Below the pieces are notes generated by a model that did not search any database, was not told where the DNA came from, and worked only from the letters and a program-made list of their open reading frames with translations. From Butyrivibrio sp. (GTDB lineage Bacteria > Bacillota > Clostridia > Lachnospirales > Lachnospiraceae), in the NCBI GenBank assembly GCA_015056565.1, contig SVGB01000009.1:37635-101634 (forward strand): DNA of 64,000 nucleotides, read 5' to 3'. The stretch's first letter is position 1; each line of letters starts with the position of its first letter. The position numbers and the translations under genes were made by a program. This document shows positions 42,939-50,310 of the stretch, in pieces.

Positions 42939-42984
42939 AAAGCGGCTTTTAGTCAAAAAAAAGACTAAGAGTCGCTTTATTTTT
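42939..42984 (+). terminator. Terminator before the phosphofructokinase gene
   Basis: A 16-bp stem with two mismatches between 42939-42954 and 42963-42978, an eight-A loop and an ATTTTT tail. Confidence 0.85.
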
Positions 42985-43061
42985 CGTGACAGTAAACGTT
43001 TAATTGAATATAATATAAGTTAGGTATTTCTAAAAGAACTTTGAAAGGGGACAGTATTCAA

Positions 43062-44321
43062 ATGGTACACAAGGTAAAACGTAATGTAATTGTTGGACAG
43101 TCTGGAGGACCTACTGCAGCTATCAACTCATCGCTTGCAGGCGTTTACAGAACAGCTATGGACCGTGGTTACAAGAAGGTTTATGGTATGATCCATGGTG
43201 TTCAGGGTCTTATGGAAGGAAGATATGTAGATCTTTCTGATCACATCCAGTCAGGACTTGATATTGAGCTCTTAAAGAGAACACCTTCTGCATATCTGGG
43301 GTCATGCAGATACAAACTTCCTGAGATTTTTGAAAACAAAGAAGTTTATGAGAAGATCTTCGAGATCCTCAATAAACTTGAAATAGACTGCTTTATCTAT
43401 ATTGGTGGTAACGACTCAATGGATACCATCAAAAAACTATCTGATTATGCTATCATTTCTGGATCACCTATCAGATTTGTTGGTTGCCCTAAGACTATTG
43501 ATAACGACCTGGCTCTTACAGATCACACACCTGGATATGGTTCAGCAGCCAAGTACATTGGTACATCTGTAAAAGAGATCATCAGAGACAGCTGGTCACT
43601 TGAGACTACAAGCGGACAGGTTATCATCGTAGAAGTTATGGGTAGAAATGCTGGATGGCTTACAGGCGCTACAGCACTTGCAAAGGGTGAGGACTGTGAC
43701 GGACCGGATGCTATCTATCTTCCTGAGCTTCCATTTGATATGGACGCATTCATCAAGAAGATAAAAGGTCTTCTTAAGACCAAGGCTTCTGTTGTTGTAG
43801 CTGTATCAGAGGGCATCAGAACTAAAGATGGCAAGTACATCAGCGAACTGGGTAGCACCATTGAGTATGTAGATGCTTTTGGACACAAGCAGCTTACAGG
43901 TACTGCAAGATACCTTTGCGACGTAGTGGCAAAAGAGTGTGGCTGCAAGACACGTCCTATCGAGCTTTCAACTCTTCAGAGAGCAGCAAGCCACTGTGCT
44001 TCCCGTGTTGATATCCTTGAGGCTTATGAGGTTGGTGGTGCAGCTATGAAGGCTGCTGATGAAGGTGACAGCGGAAAGATGGTTGTCATTGAGAGACTTT
44101 CCGATGATCCTTATCAGGCAGGAACAGAGGTTAAGGATGTTCACAAGATTGCCAATGATGAGAGAGTTGTTCCAAGAGAGTGGATCAACAAGGATGGCAC
44201 ATATGTAACTAATGAGTTTATTACATATGTAAGACCTCTTATTCAGGGCGATGTTGGACCTATCATGGTTGATGGTATTCCAAGACATCTGTATAGACCT
44301 GGTTTCCAGGATATTTTGTAA
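43062..44321 (+). CDS. 6-phosphofructokinase, pyrophosphate-dependent type
   Basis: Phosphorylates fructose-6-phosphate in glycolysis. With ATG 43062 it has 419 residues; AAAGGGG lies upstream, and a TTG at 43041 is in frame but unneeded. The donor-site residues mark the PPi type: D118 in YIGGNDSMD (the position that is Gly in ATP enzymes) and K144 in CPKTIDND (Gly in ATP enzymes). D147 is the catalytic base. Asp plus Lys at these sites is the known signature of reversible PPi-PFK. This saves ATP, as in other fermenting clostridia. Confidence 0.93.
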   Translation: MVHKVKRNVIVGQSGGPTAAINSSLAGVYRTAMDRGYKKVYGMIHGVQGLMEGRYVDLSDHIQSGLDIELLKRTPSAYLGSCRYKLPEIFENKEVYEKIFEILNKLEIDCFIYIGGNDSMDTIKKLSDYAIISGSPIRFVGCPKTIDNDLALTDHTPGYGSAAKYIGTSVKEIIRDSWSLETTSGQVIIVEVMGRNAGWLTGATALAKGEDCDGPDAIYLPELPFDMDAFIKKIKGLLKTKASVVVAVSEGIRTKDGKYISELGSTIEYVDAFGHKQLTGTARYLCDVVAKECGCKTRPIELSTLQRAASHCASRVDILEAYEVGGAAMKAADEGDSGKMVVIERLSDDPYQAGTEVKDVHKIANDERVVPREWINKDGTYVTNEFITYVRPLIQGDVGPIMVDGIPRHLYRPGFQDIL

Positions 44322-44348
44322 TGTTTAATTCATTAGCAAAGGAATAAT

Positions 44349-45725
44349 ATGACAATTCTAAATAATGGATTAGTTACAACTGATAAAGAATTAAATATTA
44401 TATCTGCTGATGATGGATATCATGAGTATGTATGCGAAGATGGTGCCAGCACCATCTTCGCTAATATACATCCGGATGATCAGCATCTTTTGTATGAGAT
44501 GGTAGAGGGATTGGAGTCTGAAAGTGCTTTGACCCTCTGCTTTCGTATATGCAATAAAAGTAAGGATTACAACTGGTTTAGGGCAGAGTGCATCAGAGCA
44601 ACTGATGGAAATATCTGTATCATGTTCCATGATATAGAAAGTGCTGGAAATGAAAATAAAGCCCTTGAAACTGATTACCTGACAGGGCTTATGAATAAAA
44701 AAGCTATAACGGACTTTGCAAAAAAAGCTATAGCAAGAAAAACAGATGTAGTTAACCTGTGCATTATTGATATAGATAATTTCAAACATATCAATGATAC
44801 CTATGGCCATTCATATGGAGACAAGATATTAAAGGAAGTCTCATCCATCATAAGTGAAGTTCTTGGAAAAGATGGAAAAGCTGGCAGGATTGGCGGCGAT
44901 GAGCTAATGATGATCATTGAAAACGTCGAGGAGAAAACAGAACTTCGCGTGTATCTTAAGGCTATAAGGGAGAGAGTTGAGGCGTCACATATAGATCAGA
45001 ACGGGATTCCACTTGTTACTGTATCAATGGGCGTTGGAACTTTCCCTATGTACGTTGATAACTACGAAGACCTGTTTAATCTTGCTGACAGGATGCTGTA
45101 CCGGGCCAAGAACAGAGGCAAGAACAGATATGTAATTTACAATCCTGACATCCATGGTAAGCTTGTAAATGGTGAGCTGGATGAAAATGTAGTTGCACTT
45201 AGCGAGGCAACTGCCCAGGACAAGACGAAGCTGGTACTTGAGAGTATTGATGGACTCTTTGGGAATATGAATGAAGCTGTGCCAAAGCTTCTTTTGAAGA
45301 TAGCAGCAACCTTTAATCTTGATGAGGCATATATCTTTTACAAGGATATAAACAAGAGCTTTTATGGCTGTAAGAGAGTGGCTGAAACTGGCAGTAATGC
45401 TGAGAGGAATGTCAAAAAGCTCGCTGAGAGCACTTCAAGCCTTGCCTATATTGCTGAGCCTGGATTTGAGAATAGGTTCAATTCTAATGGTATTCTGGTC
45501 ATTGACTCACCAAAGGCAATGCTTGAAAAAACAGTAGAAGCTCAAAAGTTCTTTTCTGAGCACGAAATAAGACATGCAATACTATACAAGATGCAGGATG
45601 TACCATTTGAAGGCTTTATTGCACTGTATAATACCAGAGAATTATCAAGAAAATTCCCTCAATCAGACATTACGGACCTGACATATTTGAGCAAAATGAT
45701 TGAAATTGCCATGAAATCTAGATAA
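44349..45725 (+). CDS. Diguanylate cyclase (PAS-like, GGDEF, C-terminal sensor region)
   Basis: A 458-residue cytosolic protein. The N-terminus (about 10-95) looks PAS-like (NIHPDDQHLLYEM, DYNWFRAECI). The GGDEF domain (about 110-270) has the active-site loop RIGGDEL, with both acidic residues kept and a final Leu for Phe. Metal Asp is in CIIDIDNFKHIND. No RxxD inhibitory site precedes the loop. The last part (about 285-458) resembles a GAF-type sensor. It should make cyclic-di-GMP. A perfect 28-bp hairpin lies within its coding sequence at 44434-44461. SD AAAGGA precedes ATG 44349. Confidence 0.9.
   Translation: MTILNNGLVTTDKELNIISADDGYHEYVCEDGASTIFANIHPDDQHLLYEMVEGLESESALTLCFRICNKSKDYNWFRAECIRATDGNICIMFHDIESAGNENKALETDYLTGLMNKKAITDFAKKAIARKTDVVNLCIIDIDNFKHINDTYGHSYGDKILKEVSSIISEVLGKDGKAGRIGGDELMMIIENVEEKTELRVYLKAIRERVEASHIDQNGIPLVTVSMGVGTFPMYVDNYEDLFNLADRMLYRAKNRGKNRYVIYNPDIHGKLVNGELDENVVALSEATAQDKTKLVLESIDGLFGNMNEAVPKLLLKIAATFNLDEAYIFYKDINKSFYGCKRVAETGSNAERNVKKLAESTSSLAYIAEPGFENRFNSNGILVIDSPKAMLEKTVEAQKFFSEHEIRHAILYKMQDVPFEGFIALYNTRELSRKFPQSDITDLTYLSKMIEIAMKSR
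44434..44461 (+). repeat. Perfect hairpin inside the diguanylate cyclase coding sequence
   Basis: GCGAAGATGGTG (44434-44445), loop CCAG and CACCATCTTCGC (44450-44461) pair over 12 bp without mismatch, about 85 nt after the start codon. There is no T-run. It could slow translation or guide RNA processing. Confidence 0.7.
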
Positions 45726-45782
45726 TATCGTACGTTTTTTTAATTTTTTTATAAAAAATCCCTTTTTTTCGGCATTTTTAGG

Positions 45783-45811
45783 TTGTTATGGGACGGAAAT
45801 AGTAGTAGAAT
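45783..45811 (+). promoter_or_regulatory. Promoter for the HU gene
   Basis: TTGTTA (45783-45788), a 17-bp spacer and TAGAAT (45806-45811), 41 bp before the ATG. It is preceded by long T-runs (45735-45780). Confidence 0.6.
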
Positions 45812-45852
45812 AGGCAATGTAGTAAATAATTTCTTTTTGGAGGGAAAACCAA

Positions 45853-46131
45853 ATGAATAAGACAGAACTTATCGATGCAATCGCAAAGGAAGCTGGACTT
45901 TCTAAGAAGGATGCGGCTGCAGCACTGAACGCTTTCACAGACACAGTAACAAAGGAGCTCAAGAAGAAGGGCAAAGTTCAGCTTGTTGGTTTCGGTACAT
46001 TCGAGACAACTAAGAGAGCTGCTAGAACTGGTAAGAATCCTCAGACTGGCGCTGCTATCAAGATTCCTGCTTCTGTAGCACCTAAGTTCAAGGCTGGTAA
46101 GGCTCTTAAGGATCTTGTTAACAAGAAATAA
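45853..46131 (+). CDS. hup: HU family DNA-binding protein
   Basis: A 92-residue nucleoid protein that bends DNA as a dimer. It begins MNKTELIDAIAKEAGLSKKD; the beta-arm signature reads GFGTFETTKRAARTGKNPQT (about 47-66), with the intercalating Pro in KIPASVAPKF. The usual length is 90-92. GGAGGG lies 9 bp before ATG 45853. It stands alone with its own promoter and terminator, and its codons are biased as in highly expressed genes. Confidence 0.98.
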   Translation: MNKTELIDAIAKEAGLSKKDAAAALNAFTDTVTKELKKKGKVQLVGFGTFETTKRAARTGKNPQTGAAIKIPASVAPKFKAGKALKDLVNKK

Positions 46132-46143
46132 TTTAACTATATG

Positions 46144-46171
46144 AAAAGGCTGCGCTTAGCGCAGCTTTTTT
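46144..46171 (+). terminator. Terminator after the HU gene
   Basis: GCTGCGC (46149-46155), loop TTA and GCGCAGC (46159-46165), then TTTTTT. Confidence 0.95.
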
Positions 46172-46224
46172 CATGTAAATAAATAATAATTGAAAAAAAG
46201 ATAAAAATTTTATAAAATATTAAT

Positions 46225-47883
46225 ATGATTTTCGAGAGAAGTTTTGAAAACTTTATACAGATTCTTTCTGAAGAAGAGATAACTCCTGAAGTTTCGCCCA
46301 GTGCACTGGCAGATCTTTCCAAGGAGTTTTTTGTGCGCTCTGTTTTATCTATCGTTTCTTATAAGCCAGAGTCTGAAAAAGCTTCTGAAAAACCAAGGAT
46401 CATACCTCTTTTTGGTCCAGTGATAACTGATGCAAGACCAGCTTATGTCTTTAAGAGCAATATGTCTGGAGACAGAGTGATCATGTACCATGTGTTTCTT
46501 TTTGAAGACAAGAAGTGGACTGACGAAGAGTACAAGAGTTTTTCTTTTATAGTTGATGTTTTATCTTTCCATATGGAGAGATTTTTACTTATAAATGATG
46601 TGAAGGCCAGCGCTATGACTCAGTTTTTGACAGGTCTTCCCAATTCTGGTGGATTTATCAAGTTCGTCACAGAGAAATTTCAAAGTGGCGAGATCATGAA
46701 ATACGATTCCATCAATTTCAACTTAAAGAGCTTTGGCCTTATAAGCAGGCGCTATGGCACTGCTGAAGGCGATCAGATCATGAAAAGATACGCTTCCAAA
46801 CTTAGAGAGTTTGAAGAAGATGACGAGATCATTTCTCATTTTGGAGGCGATAATTACACTGCTCTTATCAAGAAGGAAAGAACTAAGGCGTTCCTTAAGT
46901 ATATATCTTCTATACCAGTTTATGGTATGAAGAATGACAAGAGAGATGAGATAAACATTGCAGCTGTAGCGGGAGTTTATGCCATTGATGAGTCAATGAA
47001 GGCTCCTGGCCAGGCTATTTCCAGAGCTTCTATGGCCTGCAACTATGCCAAGAATGTAGCAAATAAGCCTTATGTATTCGTAAATAAGGCAATGAGCACC
47101 AGAATTTACAGGCAGAAACAGATTGAAGACAGATTTGAAGACGCGCTGGCTGGCGATGAGTTCAGGATATATCTTCAGCCTAAGGTTGATACCACTACAG
47201 GCAAGATAGTTGGAGCAGAATCCCTGGCAAGATGGTTCTGCAACGGAATAGTTCTTTATCCAACAGAATTTGTTCCCATCCTTGAGAGGGAGGGCATGGT
47301 TGTAAGCCTTGATCTGTATGTTCTTAAAAAGACCTGTGAATACATAAGAAACTGGATAGACAGGGGAATCGAACCTGTCCAGGTTTCAGTGAATTTCTCA
47401 AGAAAGGATCTTGAGTACAAGAATTTGGCAAAAGAGATAACACAGATCATAGACAGCTATGGAATAGACAGAAATCTCATTGAGATAGAAGTTACTGAAA
47501 CTGCCAGTGAGGATGAGAGGATACTTATGACAAGTTTCCTTTCTACATTAAAAGAACAGCAGGTCGCTACGGCAATTGACGACTTTGGAACCGGGTATTC
47601 ATCTCTTTCAACCTTAAGGGATTTCCCTGTTTCAGTGATCAAGATTGACAGATCCTTTATCAATAATGAAGAACTAAACAAGAGCGATGAGATAGTCCTT
47701 AAAAACATCATTTCCATGGCTAATGAACTTGGCATAAGTGTTGTGACAGAGGGCGTGGAAAGACCTGATCAGACCAAACTTCTTGAAAGCGTTGGCTGTC
47801 ATGTGGTACAGGGATTTTTGTATGACAATCCTATGCCAATGGATGACTTCGAAAAGAGACTGGTCAAGGGCTCATATAACTAA
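46225..47883 (+). CDS. Degenerate GGDEF plus EAL protein, likely cyclic-di-GMP phosphodiesterase
   Basis: A 552-residue protein with an N-terminal sensor region (about 1-125), a GGDEF-like domain (about 130-285) and an EAL domain (about 298-545). The GGDEF loop reads HFGGDNY, so the key Glu is Asn and cyclase activity is unlikely. The EAL domain keeps the metal and catalytic set: ESLARW (E), SVNFSRKD (N), EIEVTETA (E), IDDFGTGYSS (DD), VIKIDRSF (K), TEGVE (E) and VQGFLYDNPM (Q). It should cut cyclic-di-GMP, perhaps gated by the dead GGDEF. No ribosome site precedes ATG 46225, only AT-rich sequence. Confidence 0.9.
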   Translation: MIFERSFENFIQILSEEEITPEVSPSALADLSKEFFVRSVLSIVSYKPESEKASEKPRIIPLFGPVITDARPAYVFKSNMSGDRVIMYHVFLFEDKKWTDEEYKSFSFIVDVLSFHMERFLLINDVKASAMTQFLTGLPNSGGFIKFVTEKFQSGEIMKYDSINFNLKSFGLISRRYGTAEGDQIMKRYASKLREFEEDDEIISHFGGDNYTALIKKERTKAFLKYISSIPVYGMKNDKRDEINIAAVAGVYAIDESMKAPGQAISRASMACNYAKNVANKPYVFVNKAMSTRIYRQKQIEDRFEDALAGDEFRIYLQPKVDTTTGKIVGAESLARWFCNGIVLYPTEFVPILEREGMVVSLDLYVLKKTCEYIRNWIDRGIEPVQVSVNFSRKDLEYKNLAKEITQIIDSYGIDRNLIEIEVTETASEDERILMTSFLSTLKEQQVATAIDDFGTGYSSLSTLRDFPVSVIKIDRSFINNEELNKSDEIVLKNIISMANELGISVVTEGVERPDQTKLLESVGCHVVQGFLYDNPMPMDDFEKRLVKGSYN

Positions 47884-47888
47884 AAAAT

Positions 47889-47922
47889 AAAGCATCCGCA
47901 GATCAAAATGCGGATGCTTTTT
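47889..47922. terminator. Bidirectional terminator between the EAL and DegV genes
   Basis: AAAGCATCCGCA (47889-47900) pairs perfectly with TGCGGATGCTTT (47909-47920). An A-run before it and T-run after it serve both convergent genes. Confidence 0.95.
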
Positions 47923-47930
47923 AATATTTA

Positions 47931-48815
47931 TCAGTCTATTCTCTTTGATCCCCAGAAGAACAGTGCCACTGTTCCTGGGCCTGTATGGCTTCCAATCGTG
48001 GTTCCGATGCTGACGATCTTAACCTTGCCCTTTAACTTAGGGAACTTGGACTCAACAAGGTCTGCAACAGCCTTGGCCTTGTCATAGCAGTCAGAGTTAG
48101 AAATGTAGCAGTCACCATCGTAATCAAGTCCGCCCTGAGCAAGTTCTTCCATTTTTGCAACCTGAGCCTTGATAACTGCATTAAGTCCACGGTGCTTGGC
48201 TCTGTTGATAAGCCTTCCCTGATAATCCACGTTGAGAAGAGGGCATATGTTAAGGGCTCCACCAATGATGCCTGCAGCCTTGGATACACGACCACCTCTG
48301 ATAAGGTAAGTGAGGTCAGTAACAAAGAACCAGTGCTGGCATTCGAGCCTGTGCTCAATTACCCATGCATAAAGATCATCGATGCCCATTCCCTCATCGC
48401 GAAGGTCAGCAAGCTTGTTCATTAAAAGACCATAGCCTGCAGAAGCAGCAAGGGAATCTACTACATAGAGCTTGCGCTCTGGGTACTTCTCAAGGAGCTG
48501 ATCTCTGGCAATGGTTGCGGAGTTAAGTGTTCCTGAAATACCTGAGCTGAGCGTAAGATGAAGAACATCCTGTCCATTTTTCAAAAACTCTTCAAAATAA
48601 GCGATGTATTCGCCTACACTAACCTGTGAAGTCTTGGTCATGGCCCCCTTAGCCATGTCATCATAAAACTTCTTAAAAGGATATGAAACACCAAGATCAT
48701 CAGGATAGTCTTTTCCATCAATATTAAAGTGGAAACATACGTATTTTATATCTCTTTCCTTAAAGTGCTCAGCGGTAAGATCCGCAGTTGAGCAGCAACT
48801 TAATACGAAACTCAT
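47931..48815 (-). CDS. DegV family fatty-acid-binding protein
   Basis: A 294-residue protein. DegV/FakB proteins hold a fatty acid for phosphorylation by FakA in use of external fatty acids. The N-terminal lobe starts FVLSCCSTADLT with Ser/Cys-rich binding residues, SQVSVGEY near 80 and the signature LSSGISGTLNSA (about 103-114). GTTIGSHTGPGTVALFFWG near the C-terminus is typical, with the His near the head group. No fakA is near. The SD is AAAGG before ATG 48815. Confidence 0.94.
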   Translation of the reverse strand: MSFVLSCCSTADLTAEHFKERDIKYVCFHFNIDGKDYPDDLGVSYPFKKFYDDMAKGAMTKTSQVSVGEYIAYFEEFLKNGQDVLHLTLSSGISGTLNSATIARDQLLEKYPERKLYVVDSLAASAGYGLLMNKLADLRDEGMGIDDLYAWVIEHRLECQHWFFVTDLTYLIRGGRVSKAAGIIGGALNICPLLNVDYQGRLINRAKHRGLNAVIKAQVAKMEELAQGGLDYDGDCYISNSDCYDKAKAVADLVESKFPKLKGKVKIVSIGTTIGSHTGPGTVALFFWGSKRID

Positions 48816-48851
48816 CCTTTAAACCTCTTTCTTTAAAATTACAACATTACT

Positions 48852-48879
48852 ATAATACCATTTATTTCCCTAAGGTAAA
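48852..48879 (-). promoter_or_regulatory. Promoter for the DegV gene
   Basis: On the minus strand TTTACC (48879-48874), a 16-bp spacer and TATTAT (48857-48852). Confidence 0.45.
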
Positions 48880-48942
48880 AGCTTTTATTGCATTTTATCT
48901 CTATATTTACAGCTTTTATGGGAGAAAGGGGAGGATTTTTTG

Positions 48943-48971
48943 TTGACAAATGAGTTTAGGGTAAATAGAAT
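48943..48971 (+). promoter_or_regulatory. Promoter for the pheST T-box leader
   Basis: TTGACA (48943-48948), a 17-bp spacer and TAGAAT (48966-48971), predicted start near 48978. Confidence 0.75.
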
Positions 48972-48977
48972 TAGAAA

Positions 48978-49216
48978 CAGTAATTGTATAAATGCGTTGA
49001 TAGTGTAAGGCTTGTCCTTAAGATGCTATAGTCTGCTTAAGCTTTTTTAGAGAATTGGAGTCATGGGCTGGAAGCTCCATAAGATCAGGCTATATGCGGA
49101 AATTTCGCACTGGAGCATATTTTCTTAAAATGAGTGTCCGGTTTTATGCCGGGAATAAGGGTGGTACCGCGGCCAGTTCGTCCCTTGTGTAGTTTGCGCT
49201 ACACAAGGGATTTTCT
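48978..49216 (+). promoter_or_regulatory. T-box riboswitch for pheST
   Basis: The antiterminator T-box AGGGTGGTACCGCGG is at 49158-49172. It is followed by a terminator whose 11-bp arms are CCCTTGTGTAG (49182-49192) and CTACACAAGGG (49199-49209), then ATTTT. Upstream are the stem I marks AGAGA (near 49051) and a GCTGGAAGC distal loop (near 49068). Uncharged tRNA-Phe should bind and let transcription pass into pheS. The specifier codon should be UUC, but I could not fix it in the fold; the tRNA identity is inferred from the gene downstream. Confidence 0.95.
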
Positions 49217-49246
49217 ATTTTATTAAAAGATCAGGAGGAAGGAAAT

Positions 49247-50293
49247 TTGGAAAACAGCGCATTACGTCAGCAGATTGAAGCAATCCGTGAAGAAATCAAA
49301 GCAAATTCTGAGAAGCTGGACAGCTCTAAGCTTGTTTATGAACTTAGAAAGAGTTTCTTGGACAACAAAAACGGCAAGATCTCAGCTCTTATGAAGGAGA
49401 TGAAGAACATCGCTGCCGAGGATCGTGCAGAGTATGGTAAAAATGTCAACGAACTTAAGACATGGGCTCTTGAACAGTTTGATGAACTTGACAGGAAGAT
49501 GAAGGAAAAAGAGCTTAAGGCAAGATACGAGAGAGAAAAACAGGATGTTACAATGCCTGCAAAGATGCGCTATCAGGGCAACCTTCATCCTGTTACTCAG
49601 ATGAGAGAAACACTCATCGACATATTTGCAGGAATGGGATTTGAGATATATGAAGGCACTGAGATTGAGAATGACTACTACAATTTCACTGCTCTTAATA
49701 CTCCTAAGGATCATCCGGCAAGAGATATGCAGGACACATTCTACTTAAGTTCTGAATTTCTATTAAGAACTCAGACTTCATCAGGACAGATCCATGTAAT
49801 GGAGAGCAAGAAGCCACCTATCAAGATATTATCACCAGGTAAGGTTTTCCGTTCAGATGATGATGCAACTCATTCACCAATGTTCTCACAGATGGAAGGC
49901 CTTGTAGTAGACAAGAATATTACTCTTTGTGATCTTAAAGGCGCGCTTGAAACCTTTGCTCAGAAGATATTTGGAGAGGGAACAACAACAAGACTTCGTC
50001 CTTCATACTTTCCATTTACGGAGCCATCAGTAGAGGTTGACTGCAGCTGCTTTGCCTGTGGTGGAAAGGGATGTAACCTCTGTAAAGGTACAGGCTGGAT
50101 CGAGGTTCTTGGCGCCGGTGTAGTTAATAAGAAGGTTCTTGAGAACTGTGGTATCGATTCAGAAGAGTACAGCGGATTTGCCTTTGGTATTGGTATTGAG
50201 CGTGCAACCATGCTTAAGTATGGTATTAACAACATTAAGCTTTTGTACGAGTCAGACCTTGACGTTCTTAAGCAGATAGATCACTACGAATAA
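49247..50293 (+). CDS. pheS: Phenylalanyl-tRNA synthetase alpha subunit
   Basis: The catalytic subunit that charges tRNA-Phe. It has 348 residues and starts with TTG 49247, with AGGAGGA about 8 bp upstream. The N-terminal coiled coil (about 1-90) holds the tRNA. Class II motifs follow: [20 protein letters not shown] (about 119-138), motif 2 near [15 protein letters not shown], and motif 3 [15 protein letters not shown] near the end. It is read with pheT under the T-box. A Cys-rich segment, [14 protein letters not shown] (about 268-281), looks like an extra zinc-site loop. Confidence 0.98.
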   Translation: MENSALRQQIEAIREEIKANSEKLDSSKLVYELRKSFLDNKNGKISALMKEMKNIAAEDRAEYGKNVNELKTWALEQFDELDRKMKEKELKARYEREKQDVTMPAKMRYQGNLHPVTQMRETLIDIFAGMGFEIYEGTEIENDYYNFTALNTPKDHPARDMQDTFYLSSEFLLRTQTSSGQIHVMESKKPPIKILSPGKVFRSDDDATHSPMFSQMEGLVVDKNITLCDLKGALETFAQKIFGEGTTTRLRPSYFPFTEPSVEVDCSCFACGGKGCNLCKGTGWIEVLGAGVVNKKVLENCGIDSEEYSGFAFGIGIERATMLKYGINNIKLLYESDLDVLKQIDHYE

Positions 50294-50310
50294 TATAGGA
50301 GGAGAACGAA

